NCBI RefSeq assembly: GCF_036014215.1
Contig: NZ_CP107921.1
Location: 372,001-436,000, forward strand
Source: Streptomyces sp. NBC_00440
Lineage (GTDB): Bacteria > Actinomycetota > Actinomycetes > Streptomycetales > Streptomycetaceae
Reading direction: 5' to 3'
Length of the DNA stretch: 64,000 nt
This document shows, one piece after another, positions 42,748 to 51,760 of this stretch. Under the pieces are notes generated by a model. That model did no database searches, was not told the origin of the DNA, and saw nothing but the letters and a program-made list of their open reading frames with translations. The position numbers and the translations under genes were made by a program. Numbering within the stretch: the stretch's first letter is position 1; every line of letters begins with the position of its first letter.

Positions 42748-43254
42748 TTACCGGCGTTCCAGGGCTCCCCTGACGAAGGCGGCCTGGCCCACGTGCTGCA
42801 GGTCGTCGCCGATGACGCTGATGAGCCGGACCCCGAGCGTGACCGGCGGCGACCACGCCTCGTCCACCACCCGGTCGAGTGCGGCGTCGTCGAGTCCCCT
42901 GACGAAGCCCACGGTCTGCTCGTGGACCGCGTCGTAGTACCCGGTCAGCAGGGCGGCGTCGGCCCGCACCTGGGCGACCTGCCCGGCGCTCTGGCCGTAA
43001 CCGGTCTCGGTGTCGGCGAAGGGCAGCCCGAAGCGGGCGGCCCAGTCCTGCGCCAGCCACACCTGCTCAAGACCGGCCGCGTCGGCCACATGGTCGTCCT
43101 GCACCCGGGCCAGATGCCAGACCAGCCAGGCGATCGAGTTCGCCCCGCTGTCCAGCTGCACGCCGAGATCCTCGGCCGGGAGGCCGTCGACGGCCTCGTG
43201 CACGGACTCCTGGATACGGTCGAACGCGTCTGCCAGCACCTCTGCGGTCTTCAT
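42748..43254 (-). CDS. DinB/DUF664 family protein (bacillithiol/mycothiol transferase-like)
   Basis: A 168-aa four-helix-bundle protein. Metal-ligand histidines are visible in WLVWHLARVQDDHVAD and GDDLQHVGQAAFVRG, the DinB triad pattern. Actinomycete relatives include mycothiol-dependent isomerases and transferases that modify toxic electrophiles. ATG 43254 has GAGGAG upstream and begins MKTAEVLADAFDR; an in-frame upstream start adds only low-complexity sequence. Its own terminator follows, so it is monocistronic. Confidence 0.85.
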   Translation of the reverse strand: MKTAEVLADAFDRIQESVHEAVDGLPAEDLGVQLDSGANSIAWLVWHLARVQDDHVADAAGLEQVWLAQDWAARFGLPFADTETGYGQSAGQVAQVRADAALLTGYYDAVHEQTVGFVRGLDDAALDRVVDEAWSPPVTLGVRLISVIGDDLQHVGQAAFVRGALERR

Positions 43255-43546
43255 CCGCTGCTCCTCGGCCGTACGAGTGGGACCGCGCCGGCCGGCCGTG
43301 CCGGAACGGTCTTGCCTGTCTCCCTGCCCTCCACCTTCGCGGGTCTCCGGTCCCGGCAGAGTGTTCGACACGCACCGCGGCGCACAACCCGTCCGGGCCC
43401 CTTCACCCGCCGTTCACCGAACGGGCCGTCCGTGTCATGTCCCGTACCGCTCGGGCGACCTATGATCGCGGCGCCCCCGCGTGGCGGCAGGAGGACCGGC
43501 CGGCGCACGGGCACCGTCCACCCACCCCCGAAGGAAGGCCCGTTCG

Positions 43547-45973
43547 ATGCTTTTCAGACCGCCCCCCTCCCGCCGGACCCGCGCGTCGGCCGCAGCCGTG
43601 GGAGTCGCAACCGCCCTGGCAGCCGCCCTGCTCGCGCCGCCGGCCGGGGCCGCGCCGATGGTGCAGCGGCCGACCGCCTACGTCGACCCGCTGATCGGCT
43701 CGGCCAACGGCGGCAACACCTATCCCGGAGCCACCGCCCCGTACGGAATGATCGGCTGGTCCCCGACCAGCACCAAGGGCGACCAGACCGACACCGCGGC
43801 CGCCAACGGCTACGACTACAACACGACGCGGATGCGGGGGCTGAGCCTCACCCATGTCAACGGCGCCGGCTGCGCTCCGGGCGCCGCGGGCGACGTACCG
43901 ATCATGCCGTTCGTCGGTGACGTCACGTCCTCCCCCTCGGCCGACACGAAGGACGCGGTCTACGCCTCCGGCTTCAAGCACGAGAACGAGAGCGCCACTC
44001 CCGGCCGCTACCGGGTGGGGCTCGACTCCGGCGCGTCGGCGGACCTCGCCGTCAGCCCGCGGGCCGGCGTGGCCGACTTCGCCTTCCCGGCAGGGAAACC
44101 CGCCAGTCTGCTCTTCCGCGTCTCCAACTCGCTCAACGGCAGCGAGGACGCCCACGTCGACATCGACACCGCCCACCGCAAGGTGACCGGCTGGGTGCTC
44201 ACCGGCGCCTTCTGCGGCCGCCGCGCCAACGGCGGCACCAACAACCGCAAGAGCTATTACAAGCTGTACTTCAGCGCCTCCTTCGACCGGGCCTTCTCCA
44301 CACACGGGACCTGGCGGGACGGGACGCTCTCGCCGGGGTCCGTCTCCGGTTCGGGCGGCGAGGGCTACGCGACGGGAGCGGACCGCGCGGGCCGCGGTTC
44401 GGGCGGCTGGGTCGGCTTCGACACCTCGTCCGACAACGATGTCAGGATGCGTCTCGGGATCTCGTACGTCAGCCTCGGGGGCGCCGAGACCAACCTGCGC
44501 GAGGAGATCGCGCCCCGTGCGAGCGTCGCGGACGTAGCGCGGAGCACCAGCCGCGCCTGGGACCGCGAGCTGCGTGCGGTACGGACCGGCGGCGGCAGCA
44601 CCGCGCAGCGCACCACGTTCTACACGGCGCTCTACCACTCGCTGATGCAGCCGAACCTGATCAGCGACACCGACGGCCGCTACCCCGGCATGGACGGCGC
44701 CCCGCACCGGATCGAACGGGGGCAGCGGGCGCAGTACAGCAACTTCTCCGGCTGGGACCAGTACCGCGCGCAGATACAGCTGCTCGCCGTCCTCAAACCC
44801 GAGGTGGCCGGTGACTTCGCGCAGTCGCTGTACAACTTCTCCCGGCAGAACGACGGTGTGTGGGACCGCTGGGTGCACATCAGCGGGGCCACCCATGTGA
44901 TGACCGGCGACCCGACCGCGGCGACCCTGGCGACCTTCTACGCCATGGGCGTACGGAACTTCGACTACCGGGGCGCCTTCGACTCCCTGGTGCGCCAGGC
45001 CACCGTTCCCCGGCCGGACGACCTGTCGGACGCCGGGTGCCCCGGACAGTGCACGGGCCAGCGCCCCAACCTCGCCCAGTATCTGGTCTCGCACTACGCG
45101 CCCCAGGACGTCTGCCACTGCTGGGGCGGCGCCGCCGAGACGCTGGAGGACGCGGTCGCGGACTCGGCACTGGCGAAGTGGGCGAAGCTGCTCGGCCGGA
45201 CGGACGAGGCCGCCCGGTTCACCGCACGCGGTGCGTGGTGGCGCAACGTCTTCAACCCGCAGGCCACCGCGGACGCCGGCTACATCCAGGCACGCAACGC
45301 GGACGGTTCATGGGTGACGCCGTTCAGCGCGGGCAGCGACCTCGGGTTCGCCCAGGGCACCAGTGCGACCTACAGCTGGATGGTGCCGCAGGACGTCCAG
45401 GGACTGGCCGCCGCGATGGGCGGCCGGCCGGCCGCGGCCGAGCGGCTCGACGGCTTCTTCCACACGGCGGACGGCGCATGGTCGGTCAAGGGCGGCGACG
45501 CACTGCGCTACGACCCGACCAACGAGCCCGGCATCCACGCCCCGTGGCTCTACAACGCGCTCGGACAGCCCTGGAAGACGCAGGCCACCGTCCGGCAGAT
45601 CCTCGACACCGTGTACGGCACGGGTCCGGCCGGACTTCCGGGCAACGACGACCTGGGCACCATGTCCGCCTGGTACGTGTTCTCCGCGCTGGGTCTGTAT
45701 CCGCAGACGCCGGGCAGCGCCGTGATGCTGGTGGGCGCACCGCTGTTCCCGAAGGCGGTCGTCAGCCGTGCGGGCCGGGGCGACATCACCCTCGACGCGC
45801 CGGCGGCGGACGCGTCTCATCCGTATGTCAGCGGGCTCTCGGTCAACGGCCGTGGCAGTGACCGTTCCTGGACGGACGCGCATCTCGTCACCTCGGGCGG
45901 AAGCCTGGCCTACCGGCTGTCGGACCGCCCCGACACCACCTGGGCCACTGCTCCCGGCAGCCTTCCGCACTGA
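43547..45973 (+). CDS. Secreted GH92 alpha-mannosidase
   Basis: An 808-aa exported enzyme. The Sec signal (SAAAVGVATALAAALLAPPAGAA) is cleaved near residue 36. The family opening YVDPLIGSANGGNTYPGATAPYGMIGWSP and the hallmark catalytic-domain sequences GWDQYRAQIQLLAVL, GWWRNVFNP-like and GNDDLGTMSAWYVFSALGLYP are all there. GH92 enzymes are Ca2+-dependent exo-alpha-mannosidases (1,2-, 1,3-, 1,4- or 1,6-) and this has full length. AAGGAAGG lies eight bases before ATG 43547. It stands alone, so the linkage it attacks is unknown, but it fits glycan scavenging with the other secreted hydrolases in the window. Confidence 0.93.
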   Translation: MLFRPPPSRRTRASAAAVGVATALAAALLAPPAGAAPMVQRPTAYVDPLIGSANGGNTYPGATAPYGMIGWSPTSTKGDQTDTAAANGYDYNTTRMRGLSLTHVNGAGCAPGAAGDVPIMPFVGDVTSSPSADTKDAVYASGFKHENESATPGRYRVGLDSGASADLAVSPRAGVADFAFPAGKPASLLFRVSNSLNGSEDAHVDIDTAHRKVTGWVLTGAFCGRRANGGTNNRKSYYKLYFSASFDRAFSTHGTWRDGTLSPGSVSGSGGEGYATGADRAGRGSGGWVGFDTSSDNDVRMRLGISYVSLGGAETNLREEIAPRASVADVARSTSRAWDRELRAVRTGGGSTAQRTTFYTALYHSLMQPNLISDTDGRYPGMDGAPHRIERGQRAQYSNFSGWDQYRAQIQLLAVLKPEVAGDFAQSLYNFSRQNDGVWDRWVHISGATHVMTGDPTAATLATFYAMGVRNFDYRGAFDSLVRQATVPRPDDLSDAGCPGQCTGQRPNLAQYLVSHYAPQDVCHCWGGAAETLEDAVADSALAKWAKLLGRTDEAARFTARGAWWRNVFNPQATADAGYIQARNADGSWVTPFSAGSDLGFAQGTSATYSWMVPQDVQGLAAAMGGRPAAAERLDGFFHTADGAWSVKGGDALRYDPTNEPGIHAPWLYNALGQPWKTQATVRQILDTVYGTGPAGLPGNDDLGTMSAWYVFSALGLYPQTPGSAVMLVGAPLFPKAVVSRAGRGDITLDAPAADASHPYVSGLSVNGRGSDRSWTDAHLVTSGGSLAYRLSDRPDTTWATAPGSLPH

Positions 45974-46057
45974 CCGCGCGATACGCCGACGACGGCAGCG
46001 GGCCCGTGGCCCCGGCCCGGTCCAAGGCCTTCAGTGCACCCCGTACGGGGCTTGCGC

Positions 46058-46732
46058 TCAGGGCTTCCCGCTGTCGTCGTCCTCCGCGCTCTCGGCGACC
46101 TGCTGGAGCGTTCGTCCGGTACGGACCGAGCGCGCCCGGCGGGGATCCGTCGGGCCGTGGCTCTCCGGGGCCGCCGTCCGGGGCCGCCCGCCGGTCCTGT
46201 CCCGCGCCGTGCCGGTCTTCTCCCTCGCCTTGATGAGCAGCCAGGCCTCGGGGTCGGTGCTGTCACCGCCTCCGTGGAAACGCGTCAGCGCGTACTCGCC
46301 GTGCAGCTTGGTCCCGTCCAGCCAGAAGGTCGCGTGCCCGCGCTCGATGGACTCCGCGAACGGAACGGTGCGGCCCCGGCGGTCGTGGCTGAGCGGCCGG
46401 TAGGTGCCCTCGTCCCAGACGATGACGGTGCCGCCGCCGTACTCGCCCTTCGGGATGACCCCCTCGAACTCCCGGTACTCCAGCGGGTGGTCCTCGGTGG
46501 GTACGGCGAGCCGCTTGTCCTTCGGCTCGGCGGACGGCCCCTTCGGCACGGCCCAGGACTTGAGTACGCCGTCCACTTCGAGCCTGAAGTCGAAGTGCAT
46601 CCGGCGCGCGTCGTGGATCTGCACCACGAAGCAGGGTGCGTCACCCTGCCCCGGCGTCCCGCCGCGAGGCTCCGACGTCGTCCCGAAGTCCCGCTTGCCG
46701 CGGTACTTTTCCAGAGGTTCGTCGTCGCTCAT
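46058..46732 (-). CDS. Stand-alone DNA ligase D 3'-phosphoesterase domain protein
   Basis: A 224-aa protein consisting of the LigD phosphoesterase (PE) module plus a charged tail. Visible: FVVQIHDARRMHFDFRLEVDGVLKSWAVPKGPS with the Mn2+-binding His and Asp residues, YGGGTVIVWDEGTY and EYALTRFHGGGD. In full LigD this domain trims 3'-phosphate and 3'-ribonucleotide ends during non-homologous end joining; here it is free of ligase and polymerase domains. ATG 46732 has GAGGAAGG before it; ATG 46756 would form ATGA with the MFS stop. Tail residues from about 165 are Arg/Thr-rich. Confidence 0.9.
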   Translation of the reverse strand: MSDDEPLEKYRGKRDFGTTSEPRGGTPGQGDAPCFVVQIHDARRMHFDFRLEVDGVLKSWAVPKGPSAEPKDKRLAVPTEDHPLEYREFEGVIPKGEYGGGTVIVWDEGTYRPLSHDRRGRTVPFAESIERGHATFWLDGTKLHGEYALTRFHGGGDSTDPEAWLLIKAREKTGTARDRTGGRPRTAAPESHGPTDPRRARSVRTGRTLQQVAESAEDDDSGKP

Positions 46733-46752
46733 GTCCGGTGCCTTCCTCGCGT

Positions 46753-48252
46753 TCATACGGCGGGGGCGCCCGACGGCGCGGCCGGTCCGCTTGTGGCCGG
46801 GCCCTGTTGGGAGAGCGGGCGCGCGATGTCCTCCAGTGACCTGCCCTCCGCGTCCACCGCGAAGAACAGGGCCACCACCCCGGCGGCGACCATCAGCGCG
46901 GCACCGATGCAGAACGCGATGACGGCGTCCGAGACCACACCGCTCGATGTGAGACCGGAGAAGACGAGCGGCCCGGAAATACCGCCTGCCGCCGTGCCGA
47001 GCGCGTAGAACAGGGCGATCGCCAGAGCCCGGGTCTCCATCGGGAAGATCTCGCTCACTGTCAGGTAGGCCGAACTGGCCCCGGCCGACGCGAAGAACAG
47101 CACCACGCACCAGCACACCGTCATCGTCGCCGCGTTGAGCCACCCCTGGTCGAAGAGCCAGGCGGTCACGAACAGCAGCAGCCCCGAGAGGATGTACGTA
47201 CCCGAGATCATCTTCTTGCGCCCGATGGTGTCGAAGAGCCTGCCGAGCAGCAGCGGGCCGAGGAAGTTCCCGAACGCGATGACCGCGAAGAAGTACCCCG
47301 TCGTACCGCTGGAGACGCCGAAGAACTTCACCAGGATGGAGCTGAACCCGAAGGTGATGGCGTTGTACAGGAATGCCTGGCCGATGAAGAGCGAGAAGCC
47401 GAGCGTCGCCCGCTTGGGGTAGGCGCGGAAGAGCGTCCGGCCGATCTCGACGAAACTGACGCTTCTGCGCTGCTCGATGGTGATGGCCCGGCCCGCTTCC
47501 GGCAGTGGCGCGCCCGTCTCCTTCTCGATCTCCTTCTCGACGCCGTCGACGATCGCGTTCGCGCCGTCGGACTGTCCGTGGATGAACATCCAGCGCGGAC
47601 TCTCCGGTACGTGCCTGCGCACCAGGAGGATCACCAGACCGAGTACGACGCCGAGCGCGAACGTGAGGCGCCAGCCGATGTTCTCGGGGAAGATGCCGGT
47701 GTCGAGGGCCAGCACCGAGAGCAGGGCGCCGGCCATCGCGCCGAGCCAGTAGCTGCCGTTGATGATCAGGTCGACCCGGCCGCGGTACTTGCTGGGAATC
47801 AGTTCGTCGATGGCCGAGTTGATGGCGGCGTACTCGCCGCCGATGCCGAAGCCGGTGAGGAACCGGAAGAGGAAGAACCACCAGGCCGAGAAGGAGAGCG
47901 CGGTCATCGCGGTCGCCGCCAGATAGACGGCGAGGGTGATGAGGAAGAGCTTCTTGCGGCCGAAGCGGTCGGTGAGCCAGCCGAAGACCAGCGCACCCGA
48001 GCAGGCACCCGCCACATAGAGTGCGGCTCCGAGCCCGGTGACCTGGGAGTCGCTGATGGACAGTCCGCTGCCGCTCTCCGAGAGCCGGCTGGCGATGTTG
48101 CCCACCACGGTGACTTCGAGACCGTCGAGGATCCAGACCGTTCCGAGCCCGATCACGATCATCCAGTGCCAGCGGGACCAGGGCAGCCGGTCGAGCCGCG
48201 CTGGCACCTCGGTGGTGATGGTGCCGATGGCGGGGCCTCCGGCGCTGCTCAT
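46753..48252 (-). CDS. MFS transporter (sugar porter-like)
   Basis: A 499-aa carrier with twelve predicted helices. The MFS loop 2-3 motif GWLTDRFGRKKLF, its second-half equivalent GRLFDTIGRKKMI, and HVPESPRWMF after helix 6 are typical of the sugar-porter/metabolite:H+ symporter branch. AGGAGGAATCTG precedes ATG 48252. The phosphoesterase gene follows directly and shares its last bases, but any functional link is unclear. The cargo cannot be predicted. Confidence 0.9.
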   Translation of the reverse strand: MSSAGGPAIGTITTEVPARLDRLPWSRWHWMIVIGLGTVWILDGLEVTVVGNIASRLSESGSGLSISDSQVTGLGAALYVAGACSGALVFGWLTDRFGRKKLFLITLAVYLAATAMTALSFSAWWFFLFRFLTGFGIGGEYAAINSAIDELIPSKYRGRVDLIINGSYWLGAMAGALLSVLALDTGIFPENIGWRLTFALGVVLGLVILLVRRHVPESPRWMFIHGQSDGANAIVDGVEKEIEKETGAPLPEAGRAITIEQRRSVSFVEIGRTLFRAYPKRATLGFSLFIGQAFLYNAITFGFSSILVKFFGVSSGTTGYFFAVIAFGNFLGPLLLGRLFDTIGRKKMISGTYILSGLLLFVTAWLFDQGWLNAATMTVCWCVVLFFASAGASSAYLTVSEIFPMETRALAIALFYALGTAAGGISGPLVFSGLTSSGVVSDAVIAFCIGAALMVAAGVVALFFAVDAEGRSLEDIARPLSQQGPATSGPAAPSGAPAV

Positions 48253-48438
48253 CAGATTCCTCCTGCGTGCGGCGGCTCCGGGACAGCCGGGGTTCATTCG
48301 CTGCCCAGGAGATCATCCACACAAACAGGGGAGCGCGCCTTCGGAACACGCCCGTACGGCCCAGTGCGCACCGGCGCACGCCCCGGTGTGACGGCCCCGT
48401 CAAGGGCGAACACACCGTGAAGATCCGGAAACGACAGT

Positions 48439-48468
48439 GCCCGCCTCCGGCACAGGCCGGAGGCGGGC
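48439..48468 (-). terminator. Terminator of the cold-shock gene
   Basis: GCCCGCCTCCGG (48439-48450) pairs perfectly with 48457-48468, 12 bp of stem and a 6-nt loop, 11 bp after the stop codon. Confidence 0.8.
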
Positions 48469-48479
48469 ACACCGCCGGA

Positions 48480-49249
<770 letters not shown>

Positions 49250-50083
49250 ATGAACCGGCGTCGTCCTCCTCGTTCCGCAAGCGCCGACGAGCTCCTCACC
49301 ACGCTCCACCAGCTCACTGCCCGGGCCCGGCGGGAAGTGGAGCTCCATCAGGCGCGGGTCGAACTGGCCGAGGCACTGCAGCGCGAGATGCTCCCGGCCA
49401 GCCTCCCCGGCCTGCCCGGCCTCCGTACCACGGCCCGCTACACCCCTGCCCGCAGCGGGCTGGACATCGGGGGCGACTGGTACGACGGGTTTCCGCTCCC
49501 GGACGGTTCGCTCGGGTTCGCCATCGGCGACGTACAGGGACACGACGTCGAGGCAGCCGCCTTCATGGGCCAGATCCGGATCGGAATGCGGGCCATCGCC
49601 AGGACCGCGGCAGACCCCGGCGAGATCATCGGCCGGACCAACGACCTGCTGCTCTCGGTGAACTCCACGCTCTTCGCGACCTGCACTTTCCTGCGCTTCG
49701 ACCCCGTCACCTGGGAGATCGACAGTGCCCGCGCCGGACATGTCCCGGCGGTCTGGGCCTCGGCGGACGGGCGGACGGGCATCATCGATGACGAAGGGGG
49801 CCTGCCGCTGGGCGTCCAGGAGAAGGAGCACTATCCGGTCACCCGGCGGCGGCTGACCGAGGTGGGTGCGTTCGTACTGATCACCGACGGGGTGATCGAG
49901 GGACCGTCCTTCCCCATCGAGAAGGGCCTTGAGGCCGTCATGCACCGGGCGGGCGCCCATGCGGGTGCCGACGCCGACGTACTGGCTGACGAGATCATCA
50001 AGGCCGCCGCGCTCACGGGACACCAGGACGACGCCGCCGTGCTCGTGCTGTGCCACGACAGCGGACCCGGCAGGACCGCGTGA
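49250..50083 (+). CDS. SpoIIE-type PP2C phosphatase (single domain)
   Basis: A 277-aa phosphatase of the RsbU/SpoIIE group. A helical N-terminus (LHQARVELAEALQREMLPA) leads into GLDIGGDWYDGFPLPDGSLGFAIGDVQGHDVEAAAF with the metal-binding aspartates, ending in AFVLITDGVIEGPSF and QDDAAVLVLC. No PAS, GAF or kinase domain remains. ATG 49250 has GGAG just upstream; GTG 49148 would add a poor leader. The membrane-sensor protein gene begins 60 bp downstream, so the pair may be one signalling unit. Confidence 0.9.
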   Translation: MNRRRPPRSASADELLTTLHQLTARARREVELHQARVELAEALQREMLPASLPGLPGLRTTARYTPARSGLDIGGDWYDGFPLPDGSLGFAIGDVQGHDVEAAAFMGQIRIGMRAIARTAADPGEIIGRTNDLLLSVNSTLFATCTFLRFDPVTWEIDSARAGHVPAVWASADGRTGIIDDEGGLPLGVQEKEHYPVTRRRLTEVGAFVLITDGVIEGPSFPIEKGLEAVMHRAGAHAGADADVLADEIIKAAALTGHQDDAAVLVLCHDSGPGRTA

Positions 50084-50143
50084 CAGCCGGGCCAGGCGTG
50101 TCTTGCCCGGCCGGGGCTCGGGACACGGTGTCTGATAGGCGCC

Positions 50144-51136
50144 GTGATCCGCAGTGAGACAGCCAGAGGCGCGACGGTAACCGCCCTGCGGATTCTCGGT
50201 GTCGCCATCGCGTACTACGTGTCCGGCCGGATCGGACTGCTGCGGCAGGTGACCGTCCACGGCGCGGTGGTCACACCGCTGTGGCCGCCGACGGGCGTCG
50301 CGCTGGGCTGCCTGCTCTACTGGGGCCTGCGGGTCTGGCCCGGCATCGCGGTCGGTGCCCTGCTCGCCGTCGCGTCCACCGGCCCCTCGATCGACCTCGC
50401 CGACATCGGCATCATCGCGGGCAACACGCTCGCCCCCGTGTGCGCCCTGCTGATGCTCCGCCGGGCGGACTTCCGGATGGACCTGTCCCGGCTGCGGGAC
50501 GGCATCGCCCTGATCTTCCTCGGGGCGCTCGGCTCCATGCTCATCAGCGCGACCATGGGCAGCACCATGCTGCTCCTTGACGACAAACTCCCCAAGAGCG
50601 GTTTCTGGCCGGTCTGGTTCGCGTGGTGGGCCGGGGACGCGATGGGTGTGCTGATGGTGACCCCGATGCTGCTGCTCCTGCGGCGGGCCCGGATGCCCCG
50701 GCGTACGGACCGATGGGTGGAGGGCGGTGCGCTGGTGGTGACCGCCGCCGTGGTGGTCCCGGTGGCGACCGGGAGCCACTACGCCCTGCTCTTCCTGGTC
50801 TTCCCGCTGCTGATCTGGGCGGCACTCCGTTTCGAGCTGGCGGGCAGCGCGCCCTGTGCGCTCCTGGTGGCCGTGCTGGCGGTCGTCGCGGCCACCGGGC
50901 GCGCGGGGTCCTTCACCGGCCTCACGCTGTTCGAAGCGATGATCGACCTCACCGCGCTCAACGGGTCAGTGGCGCTGACCGGCCTGCTGCTCGCCGCGAT
51001 CGTCACCGAGCACAACAACGTCCGCCGCCGGATCGAGCGGGCCTGCGAGGAACTGGCCGACGTGGTCGACCAGCTCGCGCCCGCGGAGCAGCGGCGCGGA
51101 TGGCCGTCGTCGGACACCCGGCGCGACAGCGGCTGA
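50144..51136 (+). CDS. MASE1-domain membrane sensor protein
   Basis: A 330-aa integral membrane protein of the MASE1 type: LRILGVAIAYYVSGRIGLL opens it, then VTPLWPPTGVALGCLLYWGLRVWPGIAVGAL, and about eight helices. MASE1 is normally the sensory N-terminus of kinases or cyclases; here no output domain follows, only a short hydrophilic tail. The output may be the phosphatase upstream. GTG start at 50144 with only a weak ribosome binding site. The stop lies in the arm of a strong terminator. Confidence 0.85.
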   Translation: MIRSETARGATVTALRILGVAIAYYVSGRIGLLRQVTVHGAVVTPLWPPTGVALGCLLYWGLRVWPGIAVGALLAVASTGPSIDLADIGIIAGNTLAPVCALLMLRRADFRMDLSRLRDGIALIFLGALGSMLISATMGSTMLLLDDKLPKSGFWPVWFAWWAGDAMGVLMVTPMLLLLRRARMPRRTDRWVEGGALVVTAAVVVPVATGSHYALLFLVFPLLIWAALRFELAGSAPCALLVAVLAVVAATGRAGSFTGLTLFEAMIDLTALNGSVALTGLLLAAIVTEHNNVRRRIERACEELADVVDQLAPAEQRRGWPSSDTRRDSG

Positions 51137-51183
51137 GGAGGCGGGTTCCGGCTGCCGAACCACCTCTTCAGCCGCTGTCGCGC
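51121..51183. terminator. Bidirectional terminator overlapping MASE1 stop
   Basis: Sixteen perfect base pairs (GCGCGACAGCGGCTGA with 51168-51183), continuing inward with GAGG/CCTC and GGTTC/GAACC after mismatches. Between convergent genes. Confidence 0.85.
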
Positions 51184-51193
51184 CGGGGGCGGC

Positions 51194-51760
51194 TCACTGA
51201 CCGAGGTCCGCGACCCACTTGTCCGTGCCGACCACGTCCGCCTGACGGGGGAACACCTTTTCGGTCAGTACCCGGTGCACCTCCGGATCTCCGTCGAGGC
51301 AGCAGTCCTCCAGCACGGTCAGACCGAAGTCCAGGTCCGCGGCCTGCCTCAGGGTCGAGAGCACGACGCCGCTGGTGGCGATCCCCGTGAGGACGAGGCT
51401 GTCCGTCCCGCGGGCCCTGAGCACCAAGTCGAGGTCGCTCCCGGCGAAAGCGCTGACCCGCTTCTTGGTGACCACGACGTCGCCGTCCCGGGGCGCCGCA
51501 CCGGGGTGGATCCGGGCGGCGGGATCACCCTCGGCGAAGGCGGGACCGCCCGCGCCCGCGAGCGCGCTGAACGTCTTGTTGCGCGGGCTGATTTCGGGAT
51601 GTCCGGTACGGAATCCGATGACCACGTAGATCACCGGCATGTCTGCCGCACGCGCGGCATCGATCGCCCGGCCCAGCCGTGGCAGATACCCGGGGTCCTG
51701 GCCGAGCCGCTCGACGATGCCCTGCTGGACATCCATCACCAGGAGTGCGCTGTTCGTCAT
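51194..51760 (-). CDS. Isochorismatase-fold protein lacking the catalytic cysteine
   Basis: A 188-aa cysteine-hydrolase-fold protein. Asp10 (LLVMDVQQG) and the lysine pair 99-100 (VVTKKRVSAF) align with two residues of the catalytic triad, but the cysteine position reads GIATSGVVLST with Val132. Thiol hydrolases of the family, nicotinamidase for example, need that cysteine; isochorismatases such as PhzD work without it. So it may cleave a vinyl ether or only bind ligand. It overlaps the DHA2 transporter by ATGA and ends the MarR operon. Confidence 0.85.
   Translation of the reverse strand: MTNSALLVMDVQQGIVERLGQDPGYLPRLGRAIDAARAADMPVIYVVIGFRTGHPEISPRNKTFSALAGAGGPAFAEGDPAARIHPGAAPRDGDVVVTKKRVSAFAGSDLDLVLRARGTDSLVLTGIATSGVVLSTLRQAADLDFGLTVLEDCCLDGDPEVHRVLTEKVFPRQADVVGTDKWVADLGQ

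Noticed and set aside
46039..46050. CCCCGTACGGGG as a terminator between GH92 and the LigD-type gene
   Set aside because: A 12-bp palindrome with no loop cannot form a normal hairpin; flanking pairing is weak.
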